Assembly: GCA_010279815.1 (NCBI GenBank)
Contig: QEOQ01000206.1
Coordinates: 1,091,628-1,155,627, forward strand
Length of the DNA stretch: 64,000 bases
Direction: 5' to 3'
DNA from: Brachionus plicatilis
Lineage: Eukaryota > Rotifera > Eurotatoria > Ploima > Brachionidae
Position 1 is the stretch's first letter. Every line of letters begins with the position of its first letter. This document shows, in pieces, positions 47,865 to 59,712 of this stretch. Made by a program: the position numbers and the translations under genes. The notes under the pieces are model-generated. The model made no database searches. It saw only the letters and a list, made by a program, of their open reading frames with translations, and was not told the DNA's origin.

Positions 47865-49365
47865 TGATTTAAATTTTTTGGGTTTGAATTACAAAATTTA
47901 TCCAATGTTGAAATAACTTTGAAAAGGTGCGATGCTTCAATTATTTTTTTCAGTTTTATATAAAAAAAAAAAATTAAAGTTAATATTGCAAGCATTTTCA
48001 TATTTTAAATTAAACTCTTTAGTGAAATACGATGAGTTTAATTTTTATTTGGAAATTTGAAAAAACATTGAAAATTCTTCTTTAACTTTTAAATAATTTA
48101 TTTATTTATTTGTTTATCTGTACCGAGCTAATGCTACTTCATAATAAAAATATATGAAAAAAAAATAAAATGAAAAAAAGGCATAAATAATTCATTTAGA
48201 TTTAAATTAATATTCAATCGTTGTTGATTGTTGATTTAAGTTAATACTCGATCTGGTGAACCATAGTTCACCTACTATGCGAACAATTCTTGTTCTCGAG
48301 TTTTGTGAACTATAAGTTCACCTAATTTTTTGGTTCACGTATAAAAGTGAACCAAAATAGAATTAGGTGATCAAATGTCAATTTAGGTGAAAAACTTTAA
48401 GACTATGAGAACAAATTGAATGGAATGCCTAATTCTCGAAACTGATATAAAAATAAACAATTGAAGTTAATAATTTTTTTGTCTTTTTTTTTATTTGAAT
48501 GAGCTTCAGAAAAAAAATTTGCTTTGATCTAGTTGACCTGGTATTAACCTTTCAACAATCCAAAATACCCAAATGTCATCTCTACTTAAATCTTTGTCTT
48601 TAAACAAAAATAATAAAAATTAAAGAAAATTAAAATTAATTTATCACCCTTCAAGTGTTTAACTTTGGGAAACAAAGATTCATATATTTCACAAATTTTA
48701 CCTACTCCGCCCAGCTTTAAATTTTTTATTTAATTTTTTTTGCTATCTTATTTTTAATTTTTATTTATCAATTGATATATGATTTTTTTAATATTACATT
48801 TAGTTTTTTTTCTAAATAGATGAACAATTTTTAGATTAGGTGAACTAATAGTTCACAAAACCTGGGAACAAGAATTGTTCTAGTAATAGATGAACCATAG
48901 TTCACCTAACTGACTACGCATAATATTAATTGCTTCTAGATAAAATAATTATTTTACTAGATAAAATGTATTAATTTTACTAGATAAAAAAATTAATAAC
49001 TAGAAAATAAATTTAAACACTATAAAATTAACTGACTAGACCCGAAAATATTTGTTCTTTTCTTTATAAATTTTGACTTTAGTGATAATTGACGTTCTTC
49101 TGGTGCATTTCAACAAAAATTCAATTTATAACAAATGAAAAACAGAGCGTAGATAGTTAGATAAACCACAAATATTATCTTAAAGATCATCATATCAAAA
49201 ACTCAAAGTCAAAATTTATAGAAAAAAAAAGTTTTTCATGCTTGTAATATTAACTTAAAATAATTTTTTATTTGAAATTGAAAAAATTATTTGAAATATC
49301 GCACTTTTTCAAAGTTATTTCAACATTGAATAAATTTTGTAATTCAAACACAAAAAATTAAATTT
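47865..49365. mobile_element. Outer inverted-repeat element with arms of about 140 bp
   Basis: The left arm (about 47865-48005) and right arm (about 49225-49365) are inverted copies. They share TTTGAATTACAAAATTTAT, TGTTGAAATAACTTTGAAAA, GTGCGAT and GTTAATATT-CAAGCAT, with a modest number of substitutions. The interior has no recognisable gene and contains a younger-looking MITE. It is probably a decayed or non-autonomous DNA transposon. Confidence 0.6.
48252..48912. mobile_element. Nested MITE with GGTGAACCATAGTTCACC ends
   Basis: The left arm (about 48254-48335) and right arm (about 48835-48911) are inverted repeats of about 80 bp. Each is composed of smaller palindromes (GTGAACTATAAGTTCAC, GGTGAACCATAGTTCACC, AACAATTCTTGTT). 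A further hairpin (TTGGTTCAC...GTGAACCAA) sits at about 48331-48356. It is noncoding and lies inside the outer element at 47865-49365. Confidence 0.65.
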
Positions 49366-50885
49366 GATTAACCTTAAAACTTTAAATCTTAAAATTCTAC
49401 TGCTCAAAATTCATTAAAACTAGTTTCAAACCGATTTTCAGACCGCTTTTAAAATGAAACCGGCTTCAAAAATCGTTTATTTAATGAAACCGATTCCACC
49501 AACAGGTTCAATTTCAGAACCAATTTTTTAAAATAAGTTTAACTACTTGTTTTATTTTTTGATCACGTACTTAAATAATTAAATAAATTCATTAAACATC
49601 ATTTATAAAATTTTCTATTTTATAATTATTAAAATTGTGAATGGGAAAAAAAATTTTTGTGTTTGATGTCATGATATTTTTTACATAAATTGGGAAAAAA
49701 GGCTTTTTTTTTCACTAATTGACTTTATCTAAATGAAGCATTTTAAATGAAGAAAATCCTGGAATTTTTTTTATCAAAACTTTTAACCTTATTTAACAAT
49801 CATTTAATAATAAAAAAAATCATCAATTTTTCCTATTGACTTAATCAATTAGTTTTAAATCATGAATTTGTTAATCAAGTTAATATTTAATAATATAATT
49901 GTGTTGTCGTGCTTCTTCCATGCTGACTGGGACAAACTGCATGAACTTATTCATTCATCCATTTAATATTAGGTTTTCAAGTTTGAGTTTAAGATTTTTC
50001 TCTTTATCTTAAATGAATTTATTGCTAAGATCCTCTAATGAACCTTTTAGTTCAGAAATTGTTTCAACAAGCTTCTGACTAAAGCTAAGAACAAATCAAA
50101 TTACTATTTTTGTCTAATCTTTTATATTCTTGTATTTCTTTTTTATTTTACCTTTAATTTTAATTTTACAAAGTCATTAGTGAGTATATTGAAATAAATA
50201 ATAAAATATTTTAAGAAGGATCTTAACTTAAATGGGATAACTAATAGATAAGCATCATCAATATGGCCATGAAAATTTCAACAGAAAAGCAAATCGAAGA
50301 AGTAGAAGAAAAATACTTCAATTAATTTTCCCTCAGTTCCACTTTTTTTTCTTTTTTAAATGGTAATCCTTTTACATCTGAAATATTCTTTGACGATTCA
50401 TTTAATGGGGTAATTAAAAGGGTAATTTACCAGGAAATAAAAAAAGTTAAGCTTTTGACATGATATTAGTTTAGAGTGTGGATCCAAAGAATATTTTTTT
50501 GATTAATTTCAAGTTTGATGAGTCGCCTTTAAAAAAATTTAAAAAAAAATTAAAATTTTGTTTGGATTGTTGAAACTTTTTTAACCTCTCCAGAAAGCCA
50601 TAATATTATAATTGAGCATTTTTCAGCTTTAGTTACAAGATTTGAGTTGAAGGTAATTCATTCTATTTGATTAAATGCAAGTTGCCTAGCAACGTCAAAC
50701 TCTATTTCTCTAACTATTTTCTTTTTATGTTGCTTTTCAGAATCTATAATTTTCTTATATATAATAATCATTATAGCTTAGTTTATTAGTATAGCCAATT
50801 AAATAATTATCAATAAACAATCAACTTAATATGATATTTTTTTTATTTAAGAAAAAATAAAGGAAAATTTTCCAAATTATTAAAG

Positions 50886-53800
50886 ATGGTAACTAAAATT
50901 CTATTAAATTGAAAAAATGTTTAACTTATTTATTTCTTTAAATAAAGTCACATAGTGTAAGCTCAGCGCCGAGTTCTACCAGTTCCCATGGCTCCAAACG
51001 ATTTTCGAGACGATATCGAACTGTTGCCACGAGATCCGAAGTCGATGAAAACTTATTCGGAACTCCGAATCGAATCAAACAGGCCCAGGAAATCAGAGAA
51101 AATAAATCCAGTAAATTAAATTCAAAAAATGGCATTATTCATATATTAAATGGTTTTTAGCCAACAATGTTGATTCGCGAGCGGGCTTTGACAAGTCTTC
51201 GTCTGAGAAAAATTTAAGGAAACCACAAAAGGAATACATCCGCCATGTTACCAAGGATCTTATCAGAGAAATTTTGTAATTTAAATTTTGTAATTTAATT
51301 TTTTTTAATAATTTTTTGTAGGGTACCTGAGGATAATGGTGCCCAACCGATTGTAATTGACAAAGGAACTTACAATCGTTTGCTTCAGAGTTGCAATTAC
51401 AAAACTAAGGAAACTCTAGAGAGGGAAAAACAAGAGAAAGAAGAGGAACAATATCGAATAATGGTAATAGATTTTTTTTTGGTAAACTTTTTTGGAATTT
51501 TCAAATTTTTAGAGAGAAATGAGCGAAAGAAAGAAAAATATTCAAAAATTTGACAATGAACGAAAGAAAAATGAAAAATTGGACGAAATAGATGAGCTGG
51601 CCAAAGAAGAAGCGGAGTATTTGTTGAAAAAAGCAAACGAAATGCGTCAAGAAGATGAAGACGAAATTAAGCGTTTGAACGAAGTGAACTTTTTCCTTTC
51701 TAAATTTGAATGATTTTTTCATTTTTGAATTAAATATTTTAGTTGATTTTAAATGCCAAAGTTCATGCCATCCGAGATGCTCAAGTTTTGGAAAAGAAAC
51801 AAATCAAAAAGGAGGTAAAAGTAGAGGACAAAAGACTTGATCAAATGATGGAACTGGACAGATTAAATGCCATCAAAATTCAAGAAGAAATTGATAAAAA
51901 GCGAAAACAAGATAAATTACAGTATTTAAAAAAAAAAATTATTTTGAATTTTTTTTTATTTTAAATTTAGAGGTGCAAAAGTTATACTCAAACAAATTGA
52001 GGAGAGCCGCCAAGATAGATTGATTAAAGAAGAGATGAAAGAACAAGAGAATGAGGCTATGAACAAATATCTGGAGCAATTGCAGGCCCAAGACTGGGAG
52101 GAAGTTAAACGAAGAAAAGAAATACAAAAAAAATTAGCTGTAACATAAAAATGATGTTTGCTAATTTGGTCAAATTTTTATTTTATTTTATGTTTGTTTA
52201 GAATGATCTTTTGGCTGCTAATAGAGAAATGGAAAAGCAAAAGGATCTGCGCAAACAACAAGAAATAATCGCGGACATAAAAGTGCTGGAATATCAGAAA
52301 GAAAAGGCAGCACGAGACGCTGCCTACGAGGCTGAACAAGAGCGAAAGCGTATCGAAAAAGAAAAAGAGGTTGCAAGGCTGAGAGCTTTGCAAGAGAGAG
52401 CCCAGGACTTGCAGGCCGAAAAAGATGCCTTGAGGGCCAAGCGAGAACAGGAGAGAAAAGAACGTGAATGGAGAGAGCAAGAAAAATTTGAAGCCATGAA
52501 AAAAAAGCAAATTGATGACGAAATGAGGCTTGCAAGAGAATGGCAAATTAAAAATAAGGAACATTATTTGGCAGTTGAGGCAGCCAAAGAAAGATCCGAG
52601 TTCCAAAAAGTTCTCAAGTGCGTCCAGCATTAGTTAATTAGCTGTTTATATTTATTTTTTTTTTTAGAGCTCAATTAGAGTTGGCTGAAAAGGAGAGAAG
52701 CGAAGAGGAAAAAGCTCGCTTTAGGCAAAAGAATTACATGGACAATCTGCAAAAACAAATTAGATCTAATGAGGTGCAGCGTATTCAGGATAGAAGAAAA
52801 TTTTTCGAAGAAGGCGTAAAATTAGATGAGGAGGCGAGAATGAGACGAGCTAAATTAGATGAAATCAAGAAGAAGAAATTGGAAGAGCTCAAGTAAATTT
52901 AAATTTTTTAAATATTTTTTTTATTTACTAAAAAATCAGAATTAATCTCTAAATTGAACAACAGTGTTTTGTTTTAAAAATCAAAAATCTTTAGGATTTT
53001 TTTTATTTAGTTCACTTGGGAGAATAATTATACCAAGTTATAGTCTGGAAAAACACGAGATTAATTTCTCGTGATTTTTAAATGTAATTTTACTTTTAAT
53101 TTTAGTTATTTTTGTTTGTTTATAAATTCGCAGACGAATTAAAGTTTACGATCAATATTCATGATCAAGAATTTTCTTTGAAAATAGATTTTTAAGTAGT
53201 GTTGGGATCCGTACAAGCGGACACTTAACTGGTCAAAATTTTCAGAAACCGTGACTGTGTCCGCATTAGCCAGGCAACTTTGTAGGGCGGTCATTTGGCC
53301 GGTCAGCTTGACGGTCAAAATTTTGGACCGCCAAAAAATACAGTCAACTTTTTTTGCAGAGAATCCTTAGACTTAATAAAGTTTCTTAAAAAAAAGAACA
53401 AGTTTTCCTTAAAAAAAAAGCTTTTTTTTCAAAAAAATTAATATTTTTATCTTTATTTTTACATAATTTCATCCTCAAAAATTTCACGATTTGAGTGGCT
53501 AACCGCAAAAATTTTGTCCGTATTTTTTGAAAAGCCTTAAAAAATTATCCAGAACTGTGCTATCTTTTAAATTTTATTTTTTAATTATTATTTTATATCT
53601 GTATTGTGCATTAGCTCGTTCAAATTAAACATTTAAAGGTAGAAGTAAGTACAATTAAAATTAAATTAAAAAAAAACTTTTTAAATTGGATAAGATTTAT
53701 TTATTTTCAATTTTTTCTTTTTTTCGTTAAGATTATCTCATCAAATATGTCATTTTTATTCTTTCCCAATTTCGACAGATTGAATTTAATGATCCAAATT

Positions 53801-55666
53801 TACTGAACATACTCGAAAATTGTTATTAAAAAAGAATCAATTTTGGCCATCATTAGTTCGATACCTCTGACTATTGATCATTTAATTTTTCGATTTCTTT
53901 ATTTCCTTTTTTTTTTGCTAATATTAGTCTTACTTTAAACTGTAAATAAAAACAAAACAATGATGAATTAAAAAGAATGAATAATTAAGTTAAAATCTCA
54001 AAAAATTGATGCTCAATTTTTTTTGTATCTTTAGTGCAAAAATTCATACAATTTTTTAAATTTCAAACTTTATTGAAAAATATTTATTTTTAATTTTAAA
54101 ACTAAAATTACATTGGCAGAATTGGTGTTAAATGAAATAAATAAACAAAATTATTTATCTCACAAACCAGATTTTTTAAATTCTCTTATTTAGTTTTGAG
54201 GATATAAGATGCTCTCCATGTGCCGATTCTTCTATGTTTCTTAGATATTCTGCATCTAAGCACAAATATATTTCATTTTATTATATCAACCCATTCTATT
54301 TCCTCATCGCATAGTTCTATTCTTTATGGCAAATTGAAGTTTAAGATCAAGATCAAAAGATCAAAATATAAATTTTAATATTTTTTTTAATAATAGAGAA
54401 AAAATAAATTTTTTCCAAAGTAATTACTTGACATGTCATGTCAAGTTTATTTTCATATTTAAAATTTTAAAATGTTCCTTTTTATTTAACTTTAATAGGT
54501 TTAAATATTTTAATTAATTTAATGAAAATTTACTTTAAAAGACAAAAAAATTCACTGTTTTTAAATTTAAAATTTATTTAAGTGGAAAAATAAAATTATT
54601 TCAGTTTGAATGAATGGATATAAAAGTTATAAATTTGAATTTGTGAATTAACTTAACCTGAATTATTTAAATTATTGCCTTTTTTTGTCAAATAAATTAG
54701 AGATCAATCATTTTGATGTTTATTTGATAATGAACTATTATTAGACATAACATATCTAGTAATGTTTATTTCTTAAAAATTATCAAAATCATTAGATTAA
54801 TTAAGTTTTGAAATTTTAAATGATCGTTTTGATCTTAAAATTTGATCTGAAACTTCAATTTGTCTTCTTTATTTATTATTTATTTATTTATTTCATTTAG
54901 CGCCAATTCTGGCGATATATTAAAATTAAAAATTTAATAAGTAAAATATAAGACAAAAAATAATGTTATATTCTTTATATCAAAAATTTATTTATTTTTG
55001 ATTTATTTTCTCGATCTACTGAAAAATAAGAATCTAAATTTTGATCTATTTAAAAAGTGAATAATCATTTTCCACTACTCTTTCTCCATATAATAAATAG
55101 TGTTTTTAATTTTAAAAAATAATTTTTTTTTTACTTGCGTGCTTGAAATATCTTAGACGGAAGCGCTAATTAATAAAAAAAAAAGTTAGAGAAAATTTGT
55201 TCTATCAGTGTGAGTTTAAGTGATTTTCCTATGCTGAGCTAGCACAAAAACTTCGGAAGATAGCTGTGCTTGACATGCAACAAATAATTCAAAAAAATTT
55301 TGTCTAATAAATAGAACTATTGAACTGGTTGGATATCGCTTTTGTGATGGTTAATTAATTAGAGATCGTTCAATGTAATGTCTAATTTCCGAAATTTGCT
55401 TAAACATTAGAATTAGAAATTGAGCACAATATTATTTTTAAATTAGAACTATAGATTTTACTGGTGAGAGAGTAAAACTTAAATAAATTTTAATTAAGAG
55501 TGACATTCTTTAGTTTTATCTTTGTTTGCTTTTAGCACTGTAAGATATAGAAATTCAATAAAGGCTCATGCAATTTTAATTTAATTACAAATTTAGAATG
55601 GCAGGCATACCGGATAAATACTGTGCCGAAATTGAAAGAAAAATTAATGGAGCAATTAAGGCATAA
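50886..55666 (+). CDS. CFAP45: CFAP45, cilia- and flagella-associated protein 45
   Basis: Exons 50886-50888, 50948-51110, 51161-51275, 51322-51463, 51513-51683, 51743-51921, 51971-52139, 52202-52617, 52668-52892 and 55597-55666 give 550 residues with matching phases, about the length of vertebrate CFAP45. The N-terminus has RRYRTVATRSEVDENLFG. A long charged coiled coil follows, with family-specific blocks such as LILNAKVHAIRDAQVLEKKQ, EDKRLDQMMEL and LQAEKDALRAKREQE. The C-terminus is GIPDKYCAEIERKINGAIKA. CFAP45 is a microtubule inner protein inside axonemal doublets and is needed for normal ciliary beating. Only a start codon is encoded by exon 1 (ATG|GTAACT); the next exon lacks an ATG in the right frame, which supports this model. 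The last intron is 2.7 kb. Antisense open frames across the coiled coil are by-products of biased codons. Confidence 0.9.
52893..55596. other. Large last intron of CFAP45 with an unusual GC-richer patch
   Basis: Mostly AT-rich simple sequence. Around 53195-53345 there is a patch with GGTCAAAATTTT repeated and several GCGGTC/GGACCGCC blocks, much richer in G and C than its surroundings. No open frame was recognised. It may be the end of an inserted element. Confidence 0.4.
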
Positions 55667-55825
55667 AGACAAATGGTTAATTTATCGATTACGGAGTCGT
55701 ATTGTCACAAAACCATGATGATACTAAATTTTTTTAATTTAAATTTTTATTTTAAATTCAATTTGTTTGTTTATTTTTTTAATTTTATCAAACTAATGAT
55801 GAAATGTATCCAATTCATCTTATTC

Positions 55826-55831
55826 AATAAA
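55826..55831 (+). terminator. Polyadenylation signal for CFAP45
   Basis: AATAAA lies 160 bases past the CFAP45 stop codon, with a second near-match just downstream. The position is plausible, but composition makes chance hits likely. Confidence 0.35.
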
Positions 55832-57570
55832 ATTTAAAATAAAAACTTTAAACATTAAATTGTCTCTTTTAATACAATTAAAACTATTCCCTAATTCATC
55901 ATATTTACTCATATTGAATAATCTTTTTATCAAATTTTGGCTAAAAGAGTAAGTTCCATTTCAAGACTTTTAAGGTTTGGTTCAAACAACATTCCAATTG
56001 AAAAATAATATCAATTAAATATTTTAAAAATTTTGTTTAAAAATTATTATTAATTTTTCAAAAAAAAAGCAATCAAATTTTTTTAAATCTTGATTATCAA
56101 ATATGCTTATTTTTCTTTTTTCAGATATAACATTAGATTATAAACGAATTTTCATTTGATCCTTATTAATCTTTAATGAAAATAAAACCAAATAAGATTT
56201 TTTTTCTAAAAAATAGAAAGACGCTTAAATATTTTAATATCTGGACTGGTGTTAAGGGAGCAAGAACTTAATAAAAAATCAAAATGTTTGATCAAATTTA
56301 AGTGATCATGATCAAGAATTATTATTTAAAAATAAATTGATATTTTTTAAATCGTTAAATTGAATTCTAAGACGTATTTTCATGCTTAACCCAAACCAAT
56401 TGTTATGCAAAATTCTGTAAGAAAAAAATTTCAAGATAAATAAAATTAAATTCAGTATTAAATGCTTTAAAAAATGTGCTTCAGTATTCATTTTTCTACT
56501 AAAAGATACTTGAAACCTTTTTTATAATAATATTTTTTGATCATGATTATAAAATTTATTTTCCTAAAAAAAAGATTTACAAAATTTTTATTTTAAAATT
56601 AAAAATTGAAAAAAATTCAATTATTTTAATTTGTTGTGATTGTTTATTAATTATTTTTTTATTTTTAATATTTGTTATTATCACTGATTATAAAAGAATT
56701 TTCACCAAAATTTTAAATGAGTAAAAAGTTCTAAAAAATGCAAAAGGTAAAAAAATATTTAAAATGATAAATAAATAAAATTTATTTTTGTGCTGTTTGG
56801 ATTTGAATTAAAGAATCTGTTAAATTGATCAAAAATATTTGATTTAAAAATTCTAATGAATTTCTCTCGGCACAAATAAAACTTGTAAATTTGACAATAT
56901 GGTAAATTTTTTTGAGTTTTTTTTCCAAAATGATTGGAGGCTTATTACTATCACTTTCTGATAATTTTTACTTGAAATTTTACTAAAAATAAAAAAACTT
57001 AAATATAAAAAATAAATGAATAAGTATCATATAATGTCTGTTTTTTCTGAACAAACTTTCTGTTTGCATTAAAATTTGTATTATTATTCGATGATCACAA
57101 TAGTAAAATTATATTAAAAATTATCTCAATTTTAGTTTTTTATTTGATAATGTTTTTTTTTTAATTTTCATTGCAATTTACATTTTTGATTTGAATTATA
57201 TCACGCTAATTGTCAATCAATTTTTGGACTTTTTAAAATTCAAAAAAAATGTTCCCTAAAATAGGCTAAAATGAAGGGCCTTGTCTTTCGGAAGTGCACG
57301 GGACTTGAACAAAATATTTTTAAAATATTTTAATAAATAGATCGATTTCATTCTTTTTTTGATACATATTTTTATATATTAATGTATTTTTGAGCCATTT
57401 TTTAAAATTCATTTCAACTGTTACTTAACTAAAAATTTTATTTCCTTTAACAATTATAAAAAATTTAAAGCGCACAATTTATTTAAAATGTAAAAAAAAT
57501 TTAAAATTAATGTTTTGAGATGTAATCATTTCTTGGTTTAAAATAATTAAAAAAAGAAGCCATTTGAACA
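55832..57570. other. AT-rich intergenic region between CFAP45 and the homeobox gene (convergent)
   Basis: No gene, RNA or clear repeat was seen. The two flanking genes point toward each other across this stretch, so it holds both 3' ends. Confidence 0.45.
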
Positions 57571-57576
57571 TTTATT
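57571..57576 (-). terminator. Polyadenylation signal for the homeobox gene
   Basis: TTTATT on the plus strand reads AATAAA on the minus strand, 33 bases past the stop codon of the homeobox gene. The spacing is somewhat short but acceptable. Confidence 0.35.
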
Positions 57577-57608
57577 GTACACAACATAAAGACAAATAAG
57601 TTGGTTGA

Positions 57609-59712
57609 TTATTTTCCAGAATCAGTGACTTTATGTGTCATCGAGAAGCCAATTTGATTCAAATAATTGCCATTGGCCACACTAGTCAGTGAACTATTTC
57701 CATTTCGCATCTCGTGGTAAAATTGATTCAGCAACTTGAACTGTTGAGATTGAAGTAAATGACTGAAATTGACTGGAAGTTGACCAAGTCCATGATTACT
57801 GAAAGCAAATTCAACACTTTTTTTGACATTTTGATTTTCATAATCAGCTCTAGGCTCGCCATCGAGCACTTCTTCCTTTTCCTTGCCACATTCATACATG
57901 CTTTGGTTAAAACTAGTCTCCTCGTCGCTTTTCGAGCTCTCACAATCAACATTCGAATCATTGCTCATCGATTGACTATTGCTTCTACTTCTAGACGATT
58001 TACTGTTACTTCTTGAGTTCAACTCATCCGAGTGTTTCATTTTTCTTGATACATGTCCATCAAAGCTGAGTGAAACTTGATCGCCAGTCTTGCCTGTAGT
58101 GGAATTAACTGATTTCTTCGACACTTTTTTATGCTTCATGCGACGATTTTGAAACCAAGTTTTTACCTATTAGAAACAATGAAAAAAAATCAAGAAAAAA
58201 TTACTCTTTTTTTTTATTATGTCCGAAACATGAAAGAAATTTGCGCTTGAATGAGTTTTAAAACAAAATCTAATTAACTTGTAATTTAATAGATTTTTTG
58301 CTCAATAAAAGTGACTAGACTGGTAGATTGGTTAAGCCCACTTTATGCAAGTCATTTTTATCAAGTAGCTTATTTACCTTTGAAGTTTGTAATTATTTAT
58401 TTATTCCGCCAAAAAGGAAGAAGAGAACCAAATAATTCTGTTCAATTTTTTTTATAAAATTTTTAATTCTATTCCTTAATTAAAGTTCATGGCAAAAATT
58501 TTTAAATAATAAATAAAAAGCAACTAGCCATCATATGATCAGCTTAATCAATTATTAAATCAACAAACAATATTATTTTATATTAAATTTTTCCTCGAAT
58601 GCCTTTTTTATTTTATATTTTTTTAAATCATCCAAGAGCTGTTTTACGAATAAATAAATAAATTATCTGCCAATTAGGACGATTTTGACAAATAAATTCA
58701 AAAAATTAAATAATAAAAATTTCAAAAATGTTTTGTAACATTTCTTTTAGGTTGAAAAAATTCTGAATTCATCTGTTTTCTTCTTACTGTAAAAATGAAT
58801 TTGTACAATTATTTTTTTGAACATGAATATAAGAAAATGTGAACTGAAAAGAAGGCGCAACAAATGCTGCTGATAAATTCCTTGTCAAATTTTATTTTTT
58901 TGGAAAAAAAAAATTTTAACATTTCTAAAATTTTATTTTTTTTTGTAACTTTGATTTTGGACAGAGAAAAAAAAGAAAAAAAAAATTTTTTTTACTTGTG
59001 TTTCAGAAAGTCCGAGACTATTTGCCAATTCGACTCGTTCTGGGGTGCTTAGGTATTTTTGGCACTCAAAGCGCTTCTCCAGTCCGCTTAATTGCTGATC
59101 GCTGAAAACAGTTCTAGCTTTGCGACGCCTGCACAGCTTGATCGAGTTCTTTATTTGATTGTTAGAGGCTGCCTGTGCCGCCGCCACTATTGACGAAGCT
59201 AGTGCGGCCGAATTGGCTTGAGAATAATTTTCGGCAAACTGTGAGCTCAGTTTAGGAAAACCATTGGGTCCATTTGTGCACTCGGCCATTGAGTATGCGC
59301 TTTTGTCATTATTCTGATTTCCGCTGGCTGCCGCGGCCGCAAATGCTGCTGAGATGAGCTGATTGCTGTTCATTCCTTAAATAAAAATTTTAATTTTTTT
59401 TTTTAATTTTTTCACTCAAAATTAAATACCATTGAACAAAGATGTTTTAAAATTGAAGGGATTTTTGTTGAGTAGCGGGTTCATGTGAGGCAAATAGGAC
59501 GCAAAGTCGTAGAAGGCTGTCGGTGCATTTGGCTGGTCGGAATTTTCCGATTTTGTCTTGATTATATCGTCAATACGAAACGACGAGTGGTTGGCTTTGG
59601 TGTCGCTTTCGGTCGAGTGTAGCTGATTGTCGCTGACCGACGCCGAGGACTTGGTGGACGTAGGCGACAGCGATATGCTCGGGCACTTGGTATACTCGCT
59701 AAAAGACAGCAT
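57609..59712 (-). CDS. bsx: BSX-type (brain-specific homeobox) transcription factor, three exons
   Basis: Minus-strand exons, in transcript order, are 59712-59430, 59375-58996 and 58166-57609. Phases agree and give 406 residues. The homeodomain (about residues 162-221) reads [20 protein letters not shown] at its start and contains [20 protein letters not shown]. Helix 3 is [14 protein letters not shown]. The ARTVFSDxQLxGLEKRF and [11 protein letters not shown] blocks are typical of BSX rather than BarH or NK genes. The N-terminal [12 protein letters not shown] resembles the conserved BSX N-terminal motif. Exon 2 also has alanine runs (AAFAAAAAS) and exon 3 a Ser/Arg-rich stretch. BSX proteins are nuclear DNA-binding regulators of brain and neuroendocrine cells in other animals. 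The intron lies between homeodomain residues Q44 and V45. I chose the ATG at 59712 because the two codons before it begin only from TTG. Confidence 0.92.

Larger units (their letters stand above)
47659..50885. other. Intergenic region holding nested inverted-repeat elements
   Basis: Contains an outer inverted-repeat pair (47865-49365) with an inner MITE (48252-48912). Near 49430-49510 there is a short patch rich in GAAACCG-like repeats. Nothing protein-like was recognised. The last bases should hold the CFAP45 promoter. Confidence 0.45.

Noticed and set aside
50938..51135. Open frame starting from ATG GCT CCA near 50991 on the plus strand, as an alternative CFAP45 start
   Set aside because: That frame gives no family similarity, whereas the frame used matches the conserved RYRT...SEVDENLFG block and joins the next exon in phase.
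52178..52630. 150-residue open frame on the minus strand opposite CFAP45
   Set aside because: It mirrors the Glu/Lys/Arg-rich coiled-coil coding strand, which yields long Phe/Leu/Ser-rich antisense frames. The sense frame matches CFAP45.
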